Program-made: the position numbers and the translations under genes | Part shown: one piece after another, positions 35,282-44,927 of the stretch | Layout of the letters: each line of letters starts with the position of its first letter | Numbering within the stretch: the stretch's first letter is position 1 | Notes under the pieces: model-generated | Told to the model about the DNA's origin: nothing | The model's input: the letters and a program-made list of their open reading frames with translations, nothing else | Database searches by the model: none | NCBI RefSeq assembly: GCF_005048855.1 | Contig: NZ_SUME01000005.1 | Span: 124,001-188,000, forward strand | Direction of reading: 5' to 3' | Length of the DNA: 64,000 bases | DNA from: Sphingobacterium olei | Lineage (GTDB): Bacteria > Bacteroidota > Bacteroidia > Sphingobacteriales > Sphingobacteriaceae

Positions 35282-37204
35282 ATGGCAAGATTAAATTTGT
35301 TAGAGGAGACTCGTTTTGAAAAAGTGCCCGTAAAGGTATATCCAGATCAAGATGCGGCCTCGCTAGATGTTGCAAGACGTATTGCTTCCATTATCAAAGA
35401 AAAACAAGAAAAGGGTGAAACCGCTGTATTAGGTTTAGCTACAGGGGCGACGCCGATCAAAGTCTACAAAGAGCTGATTCGTCTTCACAAAGAAGAAGGG
35501 TTGAGTTTTAAAAATGTAGTGACTTTTAACTTGGATGAATACTATCCAATGCAGCCGACAGCCGATCAAAGTTATGTTCAGTTTATGGACAAACAGTTAT
35601 TTGATCACATCGACATTCCAAAAGAAAATATCAATATTCCAGATGGAACGCTGACGTTGGAAGAAGTGCCCGCATTCTGTGAAGGATATGAGCAAAAAAT
35701 ATCTTCTTTCGGGGGATTAGATATTCAGATTCTCGGTATCGGACGTACGGGTCACATCGGTTTTAATGAACCAGGATCTGCACCTAATTCAGGGACACGT
35801 CTTGTTACGTTAGATGATTTGACACGAAGAGATGCATCCCGTGATTTCGGGGGTAAAGAAAATGTACCGACCAAAGCGATTACCATGGGTGTGGGTACTA
35901 TTTTCAAAGCCAAAGAAATTATTTTGATGGCGTGGAACGAGAAGAAGGCAGAGATAGTGAAAAAAGCGATAGAAGGAGATATCTCTTCCGATATTCCAGC
36001 AACCTATCTGCAATTATCCGACCATGTAGAATTTGTTCTGGATCAAGATGCCGCTTCCTTGCTGACACGTTTTGATCTACCTTGGTTAGCTGAAGACGTT
36101 ATTTGGACCGAATCGTTAGCTAAAAAAGCAGTTGTATGGCTGTCATTACACCTTGATAAAGCCATCCTGAAGTTAACCGATGATGATTATAATAATCATG
36201 GTATGGCACAGCTTGTTACTGAACAAGGACCGGCTTATAATATTAATATTCGTATTTTCAACGAATTACAACGTACCATCACCGGTTGGCCAGGGGGTAA
36301 GCCCAATGTCGATGACAGTAGCCGTCCAGAGCGTGCCGAACCCGCACGTAAGAATGTATTGTTGTTCTCACCACATCCTGATGATGACGTGATCTCGATG
36401 GGAGGTACCTTCATCCGCTTAGCCGATCAAGGACATAACGTTCATGTCGCTTATCAGACTTCCGGCAATACGGCAGTGTGGGATGACGATGTATTGCGTT
36501 ACCTTGAATTCGTTATGGATTTTGCACAGGCCATTGCCGATGATAATGGCACCACGCGTAAAGTTTACGAAGAGGCACGAGAATTTTTCAAGACAAAACA
36601 ACCAAACCAGGTTGATCCCGAAATCATTCGTATCACCAAAGCATATATCCGTAAGGGTGAAGCCATTGCAGGGGCACGCTTTGTAGGGCTTCCTGACGAA
36701 AATATACATTTTCAGGCGCTTCCATTCTATGATAGAGGTAAATTTTCAAAAGAGGTATCTTACGAAGATGATATCCAGCAAACCATAGAATTGCTTCGCA
36801 AGGTAAAACCACACCAAGTTTTTGCTGCCGGTGATTTTGCTGATCCACATGGAACACATAAAGTATGTTTCGATATATTATTTGAAGCCTTGCACCGCTT
36901 ATCGAAGACCGATGAATGGACGAAAGACTGCTGGCTGTGGTTGTACCGTGGCGCATGGCATGAATATCCAATTCATGAAATAGAGATGGCAGTACCACTT
37001 TCACCACAAGAGGTAAAACGTAAACGTTTGGCCATATTCAAACACCAGTCACAGAAAGATCTTCCGGTTTTCCCGGGTGATGATCCACGTGAATTCTGGG
37101 TGCGTGCCGAAGACCGCACCAGCGATACCGCAAACCTATACCATAAGTTGGGTCTTGCCAATTACGAAGCGATTGAAGCTTTTGTACGTTGGAAATTTGA
37201 TTAA
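35282..37204 (+). CDS. nagB: Glucosamine-6-phosphate deaminase fused to PIG-L/LmbE domain
   Basis: A 640-residue two-domain protein. Residues about 1-265 are NagB, which turns glucosamine-6-phosphate into fructose-6-phosphate and ammonia: 'ATGATPIKVYKEL', 'NLDEYYP', 'GIGRTGHIGFNEPGS'. Residues about 360-640 are a PIG-L/LmbE deacetylase-like domain with zinc motif 'SPHPDDDVISMGGTF' and a late 'DPHGTHKVC'. The fusion is common in Bacteroidota; the second domain may remove acetyl groups from GlcNAc-type substrates, which is inference. It is followed by a clear terminator. It would feed amino sugars from cell wall or chitin into glycolysis. Confidence 0.9.
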   Translation: MARLNLLEETRFEKVPVKVYPDQDAASLDVARRIASIIKEKQEKGETAVLGLATGATPIKVYKELIRLHKEEGLSFKNVVTFNLDEYYPMQPTADQSYVQFMDKQLFDHIDIPKENINIPDGTLTLEEVPAFCEGYEQKISSFGGLDIQILGIGRTGHIGFNEPGSAPNSGTRLVTLDDLTRRDASRDFGGKENVPTKAITMGVGTIFKAKEIILMAWNEKKAEIVKKAIEGDISSDIPATYLQLSDHVEFVLDQDAASLLTRFDLPWLAEDVIWTESLAKKAVVWLSLHLDKAILKLTDDDYNNHGMAQLVTEQGPAYNINIRIFNELQRTITGWPGGKPNVDDSSRPERAEPARKNVLLFSPHPDDDVISMGGTFIRLADQGHNVHVAYQTSGNTAVWDDDVLRYLEFVMDFAQAIADDNGTTRKVYEEAREFFKTKQPNQVDPEIIRITKAYIRKGEAIAGARFVGLPDENIHFQALPFYDRGKFSKEVSYEDDIQQTIELLRKVKPHQVFAAGDFADPHGTHKVCFDILFEALHRLSKTDEWTKDCWLWLYRGAWHEYPIHEIEMAVPLSPQEVKRKRLAIFKHQSQKDLPVFPGDDPREFWVRAEDRTSDTANLYHKLGLANYEAIEAFVRWKFD

Positions 37205-37225
37205 AAGTTATATAGTAAAAAGAGA

Positions 37226-37254
37226 GGGAGCTGCTTTTAAGCAGCTCCTTTTTC
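37226..37254 (+). terminator. Terminator of nagB-lmbE
   Basis: GGAGCTGC (37227-37234), loop TTTTAA, GCAGCTCC (37241-37248), then TTTTT: an 8-bp GC-rich hairpin with a T run. Confidence 0.85.
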
Positions 37255-37381
37255 CTTTAAGATTGGCGCTTGTCCTCTTGTCGTTATTGGATGGACTGCA
37301 CGTTGTTTCCTTCGAGATTACTTCATAAGGGGTCCACAAATTTACCCTGCGGTTGAACCTCATTTCGTTCTATCACCTCAT

Positions 37382-38043
37382 TTATGGGTTAATTTTGATT
37401 TACTCAATATATTGAGTAAATTAATTGAAACCAGTATCTCAAAAGACATCTTGATGCTCACTCGGGTGGATAAACCTGCGCTCATGAAACGGCTATTTGA
37501 AATTGGATGCAACTTTCTGGTCAGATACTATCTTATACCAAGATTATGGGGCAGCTATTAGATGCCGGAAATACGACTACACTCGCCCACTACCTTGGTT
37601 TATTGGATACAGCCGGATTATTAAATGGGTTGGAAAAATTTGATAGCAAGCTTATACGCAAACGATCGTCCAGTCCTAAATTCCAAGTACATAATACGGC
37701 TCTTATTAGTGCGCAACGAGTAGAAACATTTCAAGAAGTACGGTCTCATCCCGACGCCTGGGGAAGAATTGTTGAATCAGCAGTCGGAGCATACCTTGTC
37801 AATAGTTCTTACGCATCCGGATTTAAGGTGTATTATTGGCGTGAAGGAAATCATGAAGTGGATTTTGTTTTGGAATATCGTGGTAAAGTAATAGGTATAG
37901 AAATAAAAAGCGGACAGGCACAAAAAACATCCGGGATGCAAGTATTTCACAAAACCCAAAAGCCCGATCGGGTTCTTTTAGTTGGTGATAGCAACTTGCC
38001 ATGGCAAGAATTTTTGCAGTTAGAGATCAGTACCTTATTTTAA
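37382..38043 (+). pseudogene. 5'-truncated, frameshifted DUF4143 AAA ATPase
   Basis: The reading frame from 37507 encodes the C-terminal DUF4143/nuclease-like half of an AAA ATPase ('SGQILSYTKIMGQLLDAGNT', 'NTALISAQ', 'WGRIVESAVGAYL', 'YYWREGNHEVDFVLEYRGKV', 'IEIKSG'). The family residues just before it ('LIETSISKDILMLTRVDKPA', 'LMKRLFEIGC') are found in another frame ending near 37513. One extra T in the run at 37514-37516 would join the two. No Walker A domain is found upstream; the sequence meets the nagB terminator instead. The intact family is an AAA ATPase of mobile or defence-like settings with no firm function. The gap 37205-37381 holds the terminator and nothing else clear. Confidence 0.75.
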
Positions 38044-38133
38044 TCAGGCAGTTCGCTGCGAAACTTAAAGAAAGCATCCAAGTCAAACAGTACACTACTG
38101 GATATGATTAAAAGGGATATGTTCTCGTTATTA

Positions 38134-39063
38134 TTATACAAAAACAACGGAAAATGCTAAGCTTTCGAATTCTAAATGAGATAGGATGGCTTCGTGGAAT
38201 ATTAAGAATGCATATTTTAACGAATTTGGTATAAACCCGAAGTACTTTTTGAATGCCGTTGTAAAGTGGGTAGCATGTTTGTACCCCGTAAGACGGGCCA
38301 CATCTGATATACGGAGGTTACCGGTCATGATCAGTTTTTTAGCATATAGCATCTTCGTTTCCAACGTAAAGCTCATCACCGTTTTCCCGACATGCAGCTT
38401 GAAATATTTTTTGAGGTATTGTTCATTCGTGCCGATCATTTTTGCCAGGTCACCTATGCTGTGATTTTGGGTGAGGTCTTCCTGAATGATTTTTTTTGCT
38501 TGAATGACCTTATCCAACAGTTGGTCTTTCACGATAGATTTATTCTCTGACAGCAGTATTTCCATCTGCAACGCCAAGGCTTCCAATAATAGGCTATGCA
38601 TCTTGATGTTACTCAACAAGTCTCCACTGGTATATAGATCTGCTATGCGTTGCTTTATCAGATCGATACGGCTGTTGGTTCGGATTACCCATGTGTCTGA
38701 AGAAAGCATTAATCCTGCGGTATGATATGCATCAAGATATTCCTTGGGAATAATGAACGCCATGATTTTTGCATTTTCCTTTATCGTGGAAATATCGAGT
38801 AGTTGTCCTGTTGTTACAAGATGGACGTTTGTATAATCACATGCTAACGAATATTGACAGTTACCTACCGCATAATAACAGGGGTTCTGCCCTTCGATAC
38901 AGAGTATATTTAAGTAGCCTGATATTGGGAGAATAAGTTCAGAGATAGTGCCTCCATTCCAGATACCATATTGCATAACAGCGCTCAGCTCAGAGAAGAA
39001 GCTGTTTGCCGGCAAAGGCGTCGTAAATTCTGAAAATGAATCGTTACTCTCTAATGGTGTCAT
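38134..39063 (-). CDS. AraC-family regulator, PchR-like
   Basis: A 309-residue transcription factor with an N-terminal sensing region (about 1-200) and a C-terminal double HTH ('IGDLAKMIGTNEQYLKKYFK', then 'ISDVARLTGYKHATHFTTAF'). It faces the TonB receptor gene across a 333-bp region holding three copies of a 15-bp palindrome. PchR-type AraC proteins activate ferric-siderophore receptor genes when the siderophore is bound, and this placement supports that role. The exact ligand cannot be read. The last 20 residues after the HTH are hydrophobic and unusual. Confidence 0.85.
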   Translation of the reverse strand: MTPLESNDSFSEFTTPLPANSFFSELSAVMQYGIWNGGTISELILPISGYLNILCIEGQNPCYYAVGNCQYSLACDYTNVHLVTTGQLLDISTIKENAKIMAFIIPKEYLDAYHTAGLMLSSDTWVIRTNSRIDLIKQRIADLYTSGDLLSNIKMHSLLLEALALQMEILLSENKSIVKDQLLDKVIQAKKIIQEDLTQNHSIGDLAKMIGTNEQYLKKYFKLHVGKTVMSFTLETKMLYAKKLIMTGNLRISDVARLTGYKHATHFTTAFKKYFGFIPNSLKYAFLIFHEAILSHLEFESLAFSVVFV

Positions 39064-39104
39064 TTCGCTACCTCGATTAATGATCCTGTTTTTATATATC
39101 TTAT

Positions 39105-39119
39105 TTAGACTAGTTCCAA
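39105..39119. promoter_or_regulatory. Palindromic operator copy 1 (TTAGACTAGTTCCAA)
   Basis: A 15-bp site, 42 bp upstream of the araC-type start codon. It shares the frame TTAGAnTnnTTCyAA with copies 2 and 3. It resembles iron-responsive (Fur-type) sites in Bacteroidota. Confidence 0.5.
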
Positions 39120-39311
39120 CTTAAACACAAACTTAGAAAAAATGCTTTGTATTTACAAACTGAATGCAGTGAGCTCATGCATACCTTTGAAAGCACACAT
39201 GGATGAACAACCAAATACAGTGAATACACCCATTATTGCTATTGATTGTACCTAAAACAAGAGATATTTCCGATTATGAAGGTTTTTTTTCCGAATACGT
39301 CATTCTTCTAT

Positions 39312-39326
39312 TTAGAATAATTCTAA
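39312..39326. promoter_or_regulatory. Palindromic operator copy 2 (TTAGAATAATTCTAA)
   Basis: A perfect palindrome (TTAGAAT-A-ATTCTAA) that overlaps the first bases of the -7 element TAATTTTG (39324-39331). A protein bound here would block initiation, as expected for Fur. Confidence 0.65.
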
Positions 39327-39331
39327 TTTTG
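39324..39331 (+). promoter_or_regulatory. -7 element of the TonB receptor operon
   Basis: TAATTTTG fits TAnnTTTG; the predicted start lies near 39338, about 60 nt before the ATG at 39397. The rest of the 39064-39396 gap holds the three operator copies and no gene. Confidence 0.55.
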
Positions 39332-39347
39332 CGTCGTTGGATTTTAT

Positions 39348-39362
39348 TTAGACTTGTTCTAA
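39348..39362. promoter_or_regulatory. Palindromic operator copy 3 (TTAGACTTGTTCTAA)
   Basis: Arms TTAGA/TCTAA with a 5-bp centre, 36 bp after copy 2 and just downstream of the predicted transcription start. Confidence 0.6.
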
Positions 39363-39396
39363 GGAGAGTATCAATGTTATATATTAGTCTTTTTTG

Positions 39397-41820
39397 ATGA
39401 AACAATTTTATTCGACTGTCTTATTTACCTTTTTATCCGTGTTGGTATCAGCGCAGACGGGCGATATTACAGGTAAGGTCCATTTGGAGGATGGTAGACC
39501 GGTAAGTAACGTAACGATCCGTGTTGTCGGGACTGAAATTGGAGGTATGTCGAATGACAAAGGTTTCTATACCTTAAAAAATGTTCCTTTTGGAACGCAA
39601 AAAATCCGTGTTTCATCGGTAGAAATTGATGCAACGACGTTGACACTTGTCGTGAGAAAGGCAAAAGAACATCTGGATGTGCATATCAGTCCGAAGGGCG
39701 ATATCACATTAGATGAAGTAGCTGTGAAAGGCATGACCGTTAAGCGGGAAATGGAAACCAGCGGATTTGCGGTTGCAGTAATTGAAACCAGAGAAGCTTC
39801 GTTACGAAATCTGACTACGAACGAGCTGTTGGATCGAGCGGTTGGTGTAAGGGTAAGGCAGAATGGGGGAATTGGGTCTCAGATAGAGTACAATTTGAAT
39901 GGTATGTCCGGCAGTGCTGTCGGGATATTTCTAGATGGAACCCCTATCTCGACCTTTGGATCTTCTTTCAACCTAAATAATATTCCTCCGGCGATGATCG
40001 AACGTATCGAGGTGTACAAAGGTGTATTGCCTTCGCACCTTACGGGCGATTATGTAGGTGGAGCTATTAACGTGATTATGAGGAAAGATGCATCTGCTAA
40101 TAATGTCTCTGCGGCGGTCTCCTATGGATCTTTTAACACCTTCCAATCAGATTTGAGTGCTATCTATAGAGATCAAAAAACAGGATTCACTTCAAGGGTT
40201 TCGGGATTTTATACCTATACAGATAATAGTTACGAGATGTGGGGCAAATTTGCGATGAAAACTGATGCTGAGCTAAAATTGACGAGATTTAACAGATTTA
40301 ATCGGTTCAATAATACGTACAAATCCATCGGAGGACGCTTTGAGTTTGGTTTTACAGATGTCAAATGGGCCGATCAATTTTTCTTAGGATATAACATATC
40401 AGATACCTACCAAGATATTCCACATGGAACGACTATGGCACAACCTTATGTGGGAAGGTTCAACGAGTATCAAGCGCATGTGTTTAGTTTGAATTATAAT
40501 AAGGCAAATCTTTTTATCGACGGGTTAGCACTCAATTTAAACGCCGTTTATAGCAATAGAAGTACCTATCTACAAGATACATCAAGGATGATGTACAACT
40601 GGGATGGAAGTCCTATGGAACGTATGTTTAATGGTGTACCTACTCCGTGGGTTAAGCGGCCCGGTATGGGGCAACAAGGTGTTGCGGTTATTACTGATAT
40701 AGACCGTCAGATTATCAACGCTCGGACTAATTTGTCCTACACAGTCGCCCAAGGTCATCGTTTGTCGGTGAATCACAATCTGAATTCCACTCGCCGTGAG
40801 GATGAAGATTTGCTCAATCCAAATGCCGTAATGAATTCCGGGAATGATCGCACTACGACGACAAATATATTTGGGTTTAATTACGAAGCACAGACGCTCG
40901 GAAATAAATTAAGAACAAATCTACTGGCTAAGTATACGATTAATCAAAATCATTACGATAACGCGGGGCAGGTAACCACCTTAACTAATAGCAATCCTGG
41001 GTACGGTATTACTGCATCCTATAATGTGATACCCAAGTTATTTGTGATAGCATCTAGTGAGAATTCGTTTATCTCTCCAAGAGACGAGCAAATTTTCGGA
41101 AGCCCCGAAACGAATATTTTAGAAAATTTGGAGTTAAAACCTGAAAAAAACGTCAATTATAATTTAGGTTTTAGGTACACGGTTTTAGAAGGTAAGAAAA
41201 ATAAGCTTTCGATTTACGCAAATACGTTCTGGCGGAATGGCTATGACAAAATAGCCGTGCAGGCTGTAGATTCCGTGATTGCAGGTCGAGAAAGTGATGC
41301 TAACATTGAGACAACACGCTACATTAACCTCGGCCGAACCCAATCCCGAGGATTTGAAGCAGAAGTTACTTACGTGTATAATAATAGGTTGAATGTGTTG
41401 GCAAACTTTTCCAAATTTAATTCCTTAATGAAAACAGAATTTGATGAAAATGGTCAGCCTTATCGTTTCTATAACAGACAACTACCCAACGAACCGTATT
41501 TCATGCTGAACGCCAGTGTACAGTATCGGATAGATAACCTTATCCAAAGAAAATCAACTTTTAATATATTTTACAATACCGGGTATGTTGCTCCTTTCCA
41601 GACTGTTTGGGTTGATTCCGATGGATGGTTTACAACTCCAACGCAATTTTATCACGACATAGGAGGTAGTTATCGTACGCCAAATGGCCGTATAGTAGTC
41701 AGCTTAGATCTGAAAAATATTACCAATGCAGAGGTATATGATAACTTTGGTGTCCAAAAGCCGGGCAGGGGTGTATATGTAAAATTGAATTACATGCTTA
41801 ATAACTTTAATCGAAAATAG
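39397..41820 (+). CDS. TonB-dependent ferric-siderophore receptor (XusA-like)
   Basis: A 807-residue outer-membrane receptor, started at the ATG at 39397 (an in-frame TTG lies just before). It has a signal peptide (ending VSAQ), a carboxypeptidase-regulatory-like domain (about 22-100, 'GDITGKVHLEDGRPVSNVTI'), a plug with 'GIFLDGTPISTFGSSFNL' and 'IERIEVYKGVLPSHL', and a beta-barrel ending in aromatic strands. With the next gene (DUF4374 lipoprotein) it matches the XusA/XusB pair of Bacteroides that takes up foreign ferric siderophores. It is preceded by Fur-like operators. Siderophore specificity is not readable. Confidence 0.85.
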   Translation: MKQFYSTVLFTFLSVLVSAQTGDITGKVHLEDGRPVSNVTIRVVGTEIGGMSNDKGFYTLKNVPFGTQKIRVSSVEIDATTLTLVVRKAKEHLDVHISPKGDITLDEVAVKGMTVKREMETSGFAVAVIETREASLRNLTTNELLDRAVGVRVRQNGGIGSQIEYNLNGMSGSAVGIFLDGTPISTFGSSFNLNNIPPAMIERIEVYKGVLPSHLTGDYVGGAINVIMRKDASANNVSAAVSYGSFNTFQSDLSAIYRDQKTGFTSRVSGFYTYTDNSYEMWGKFAMKTDAELKLTRFNRFNRFNNTYKSIGGRFEFGFTDVKWADQFFLGYNISDTYQDIPHGTTMAQPYVGRFNEYQAHVFSLNYNKANLFIDGLALNLNAVYSNRSTYLQDTSRMMYNWDGSPMERMFNGVPTPWVKRPGMGQQGVAVITDIDRQIINARTNLSYTVAQGHRLSVNHNLNSTRREDEDLLNPNAVMNSGNDRTTTTNIFGFNYEAQTLGNKLRTNLLAKYTINQNHYDNAGQVTTLTNSNPGYGITASYNVIPKLFVIASSENSFISPRDEQIFGSPETNILENLELKPEKNVNYNLGFRYTVLEGKKNKLSIYANTFWRNGYDKIAVQAVDSVIAGRESDANIETTRYINLGRTQSRGFEAEVTYVYNNRLNVLANFSKFNSLMKTEFDENGQPYRFYNRQLPNEPYFMLNASVQYRIDNLIQRKSTFNIFYNTGYVAPFQTVWVDSDGWFTTPTQFYHDIGGSYRTPNGRIVVSLDLKNITNAEVYDNFGVQKPGRGVYVKLNYMLNNFNRK

Positions 41821-41842
41821 AAAACAATAAAATCTACATAAA

Positions 41843-43240
41843 ATGAATAAAAGACTACTCAAATCCGTATTGTTCGGTTCAGCTATCGTGCTAGGTACGA
41901 TGGTGTCATGTGACAAAAACGATGGACCGAATGATTCTAACGATGGTCCCTCAGGTCCGGATAACAGTCCAAGGAAATTCATCACGTTGACCGCTGCGTT
42001 TCCAGATGCTGAAAGTAATACCGCAGGTAATGGAGGAACATTAGCATACGGCCTAAGCCTTGAAGAGGCAAAGGATGCCACAAAAGAGTTAGATATTTAC
42101 GCAAATGGATATGGACTTCGGTCTGAAAGAACTGCACGCGTGCAAGGATCCGTTAACGGTAATTTTTTGTACAACATCCAATATACAGGAGTTAACGGAG
42201 GAATCTTTAATAAGTACAGGGTTCTAGGCGGAAAGCAGTTTGAGGATACAAAAGAAGAATTGAATGTTGCGGGAGTATTAAGTACATCTCCGCGTTGGGT
42301 AAAAGCTGCAGAAGGTATTGGAGTCGGCGTAAAACTTGAAGGTGCTTCTGCACCGATAGACCCTGCTAAAGCAGAGGCAGGCACGCAAACTTATGAGTAT
42401 ATAAGAGGAACTGCAAGTGTAGCAATTATCAATTTGGATGATCCTAGAGTACCTAATACCACTGAATTTGAATTCCCGTTCACACAAGCAGAAAAAGAAG
42501 CTGGTTATTCTGTAGGTCGAATTGATGTTCCTGTTATTAATGGAGATAAAATTTATATTGGCTGTTCACTTAGTAAAGTGGATCCTACAAAGCCACCAGT
42601 GAAATCAGTAAATTCAGAGACAGGTGTTGTGAGCTGGAGGTGGGCTAATGATGCTGCGAATATTAAAGGTTCCGTAACGCTGGTTGTTGATTATCCATCT
42701 TTGGCTAACCCAAAACTGATTTGGTCTACCCAAAGCAAATCTTCTAACAATAGCTATCGTACGATGACACAGTATGTCGGTACTGACGGAAACGTTTACC
42801 AAGCGACCGCTACATCCGGATCCCAAATATTACGCATCAACAAGTCAACAGGTAATTACGATAACACCTACAACTTTGATTTGAAAGCAGCATTAAATAC
42901 TCCAAATAATGTCGCTATCAAAGCATGGTCATATATCAAAGATGGTGTTGGCATCGTAATGTATACTGAAACGGATGTCGCCGGCGGTTATATAGCACTT
43001 GTAGATCTGAATAATAATACGGCTACTAAATTGGCTATTGATATCCAAGCTGATGCTTCCTTCTCTACAACATTTGGCCAGTTACAAAATATTGCTTTTG
43101 CGGGAGACGATGTGTATGTGCCTTTGACTCCTAGCGGCAAAGAAGGGAATCTTTATATTGTCAACTGGAAAAATAAAACTGTTGCTAAAGGAATCAAACT
43201 TAAAGGGCAAGCAGGAAGTCACTTTATCGGTTCTTATTAA
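41843..43240 (+). CDS. DUF4374 surface lipoprotein (XusB-like)
   Basis: A 465-residue lipoprotein (modified Cys C23 in 'GTMVSCDKND'). The acidic/Lys residues directly after the Cys resemble the Bacteroidota surface-export signal, so it probably sits on the outer leaflet with the TonB receptor. The remainder is a DUF4374 propeller. In Bacteroides, the DUF4374 lipoprotein XusB binds ferric siderophore and hands it to the receptor. It lies 22 bp after the receptor gene. A strong hairpin follows (43275-43310), which may lower expression of the downstream genes. Confidence 0.8.
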   Translation: MNKRLLKSVLFGSAIVLGTMVSCDKNDGPNDSNDGPSGPDNSPRKFITLTAAFPDAESNTAGNGGTLAYGLSLEEAKDATKELDIYANGYGLRSERTARVQGSVNGNFLYNIQYTGVNGGIFNKYRVLGGKQFEDTKEELNVAGVLSTSPRWVKAAEGIGVGVKLEGASAPIDPAKAEAGTQTYEYIRGTASVAIINLDDPRVPNTTEFEFPFTQAEKEAGYSVGRIDVPVINGDKIYIGCSLSKVDPTKPPVKSVNSETGVVSWRWANDAANIKGSVTLVVDYPSLANPKLIWSTQSKSSNNSYRTMTQYVGTDGNVYQATATSGSQILRINKSTGNYDNTYNFDLKAALNTPNNVAIKAWSYIKDGVGIVMYTETDVAGGYIALVDLNNNTATKLAIDIQADASFSTTFGQLQNIAFAGDDVYVPLTPSGKEGNLYIVNWKNKTVAKGIKLKGQAGSHFIGSY

Positions 43241-43274
43241 TCGATAAAAAACTAAAGCAGATATCTTTAGTTAT

Positions 43275-43310
43275 CAAATCAGGTAGGTTCCACGAACCTT
43301 ACCTGATTTG
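43275..43310 (+). terminator. Strong hairpin inside the iron operon
   Basis: CAAATCAGGT pairs with ACCTGATTTG and GGTTC with GAACC around a 3-nt loop, with a small bulge. There is no long T run after it, so it may be a partial terminator or an mRNA 3'-end stabiliser. Confidence 0.5.
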
Positions 43311-43372
43311 TGCTTAAGATAGATTTTGTTATTAATTTCGATGTTATCCAGATAAAATAAATATTCACACAT

Positions 43373-44923
43373 ATGAAAAAAATACTTCTAGCATCACTTT
43401 TATTCGCTTCGGTATATGCCACCGCACAGCAGCGCGGAGCTAACACGAATACCTTGATGAATCCCGAGTTCTGGAAATCACAGCCTACTATAGAGCAGGT
43501 AAAAGCAGAAATCGCCAAAGGTAATAGCCCATCACAACCCGATGCCGCTTCCTGGGATCCAACAGCACGAGCTATTCTTAACGAAGCACCCTTAGAAACC
43601 ATCAAGTTTATGGTCGAACAAGAAGGCAATGGCGTAGCCAAAAAGACACACCACAGCGCTTCTTATTTACACTGGGCGGCAGGAAGAGGAAATGCCGAAC
43701 TGGTAAATTACCTCATCGAAAAAGGTTCAGATATCCATCTAAACGACAGCCACGGCCGTTCCGTTATCGAGAATGCTGCATTAAGTAGTACGGATAACTT
43801 CGCCGTTTTAGACGCCCTTTTCAAAGCTGGTGTAGATCCAAAGCAGAAATTCGGCGACGGTGCTTCATTACTATTGTTAGGGATTTCTACCGACAATGAC
43901 CTGAAGAAGTCCGACTATTTTGTGTCCAAAGGACTGTCATACAACGATACCGACGAGTACGGAAGCACCGCTGTTGATTATGTTGCAAAATTGGGTAACA
44001 AAGAATTGATGCAGAAATTAATGGCTAAAGGTCTAAAACCAACCAACAATGCACTTTTCTTCGCAACACAAGGCTCCAGAGCATCCCAGAATGGTATCGA
44101 AACCTACCAGTATCTAGTCGAAGAATTAAAGTTAGATCCTAAAGCGATCTATCAAAAAGACGGTTCTACAATCTTACACCCATTAGTGCGCCGTCCGAAC
44201 ACGGATATTATCAATTACTTCTTAGCTAAAGGTGTCGATGTCAACAAAAAAGATATCGAAGGCAATACCGTATTGGCGAATGCCGCAAGTGGCAGGGATG
44301 CCGCATTAGTTGCTACCTTGATTGCCAAAACCTCGGATATCAATGCAGTCAATGAAAAAGGCGAATCGGCCCTGATGAAAGCAGTTGCCGATGGTTCGAC
44401 TGAGATCGTGTCCCTGTTATTGAAAAATGGTGCAGATATTAATGTAAAAGACCGGGATGGCAACAATCTGGCTTATCATTGGTTTAATTCATTCAGAGAA
44501 GGCAGACCGGGCGGGCCGATGGGGGCACCGCAGGGCCAAGGTTCACAAGGAGGTGCGTCGACTCAACCGCAGACAGATGACTTTGCCGAAAAGCTAGCTG
44601 TTTTAAAAGCCAATGGTCTTGACGTAATTTCTCCACAAGCAAATGGACGCACCTTGTTTCATTTAGCCGTTGCTAAAGAAAATGCAGCCCTTATAAAAAA
44701 AGCAGCTGAATTGGGCGCAGACATCAATGCCCAAGACGCAGAAAAAACGACCGCATTGCACAAAGCCGCTCTGATAGCTAAAGACGATGTGCTTTTAAAG
44801 GAACTTGTCGCATTGGGGGCAAAAAAAGATTTGAAAACAGAGTTCGAGGAGACGGCCTATGATCTGGCTCAAGACAACGACTTTTTGAAAAGCAATAATG
44901 TCGCTATCGATTTCTTAAAATAA
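43373..44923 (+). CDS. Exported ankyrin-repeat protein
   Basis: A 516-residue protein with a signal peptide (ending ATAQ) and about ten ankyrin repeats ('[20 protein letters not shown]', '[20 protein letters not shown]', '[20 protein letters not shown]', '[20 protein letters not shown]'). A Gly/Gln-rich linker ('[20 protein letters not shown]') splits the array near residues 375-400. Ankyrins bind proteins; a periplasmic one is uncommon. It is only 4 bp before the DUF2271 gene, so it probably scaffolds or protects the electron-transfer partners encoded beside it. Known family work gives no precise role. Confidence 0.75.
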   Translation: MKKILLASLLFASVYATAQQRGANTNTLMNPEFWKSQPTIEQVKAEIAKGNSPSQPDAASWDPTARAILNEAPLETIKFMVEQEGNGVAKKTHHSASYLHWAAGRGNAELVNYLIEKGSDIHLNDSHGRSVIENAALSSTDNFAVLDALFKAGVDPKQKFGDGASLLLLGISTDNDLKKSDYFVSKGLSYNDTDEYGSTAVDYVAKLGNKELMQKLMAKGLKPTNNALFFATQGSRASQNGIETYQYLVEELKLDPKAIYQKDGSTILHPLVRRPNTDIINYFLAKGVDVNKKDIEGNTVLANAASGRDAALVATLIAKTSDINAVNEKGESALMKAVADGSTEIVSLLLKNGADINVKDRDGNNLAYHWFNSFREGRPGGPMGAPQGQGSQGGASTQPQTDDFAEKLAVLKANGLDVISPQANGRTLFHLAVAKENAALIKKAAELGADINAQDAEKTTALHKAALIAKDDVLLKELVALGAKKDLKTEFEETAYDLAQDNDFLKSNNVAIDFLK

Positions 44924-44927
44924 TAAG

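Noticed and set aside
36633..37007. 124-codon minus-strand frame
   Set aside because: Antisense to the LmbE domain of the NagB fusion; no homology seen.
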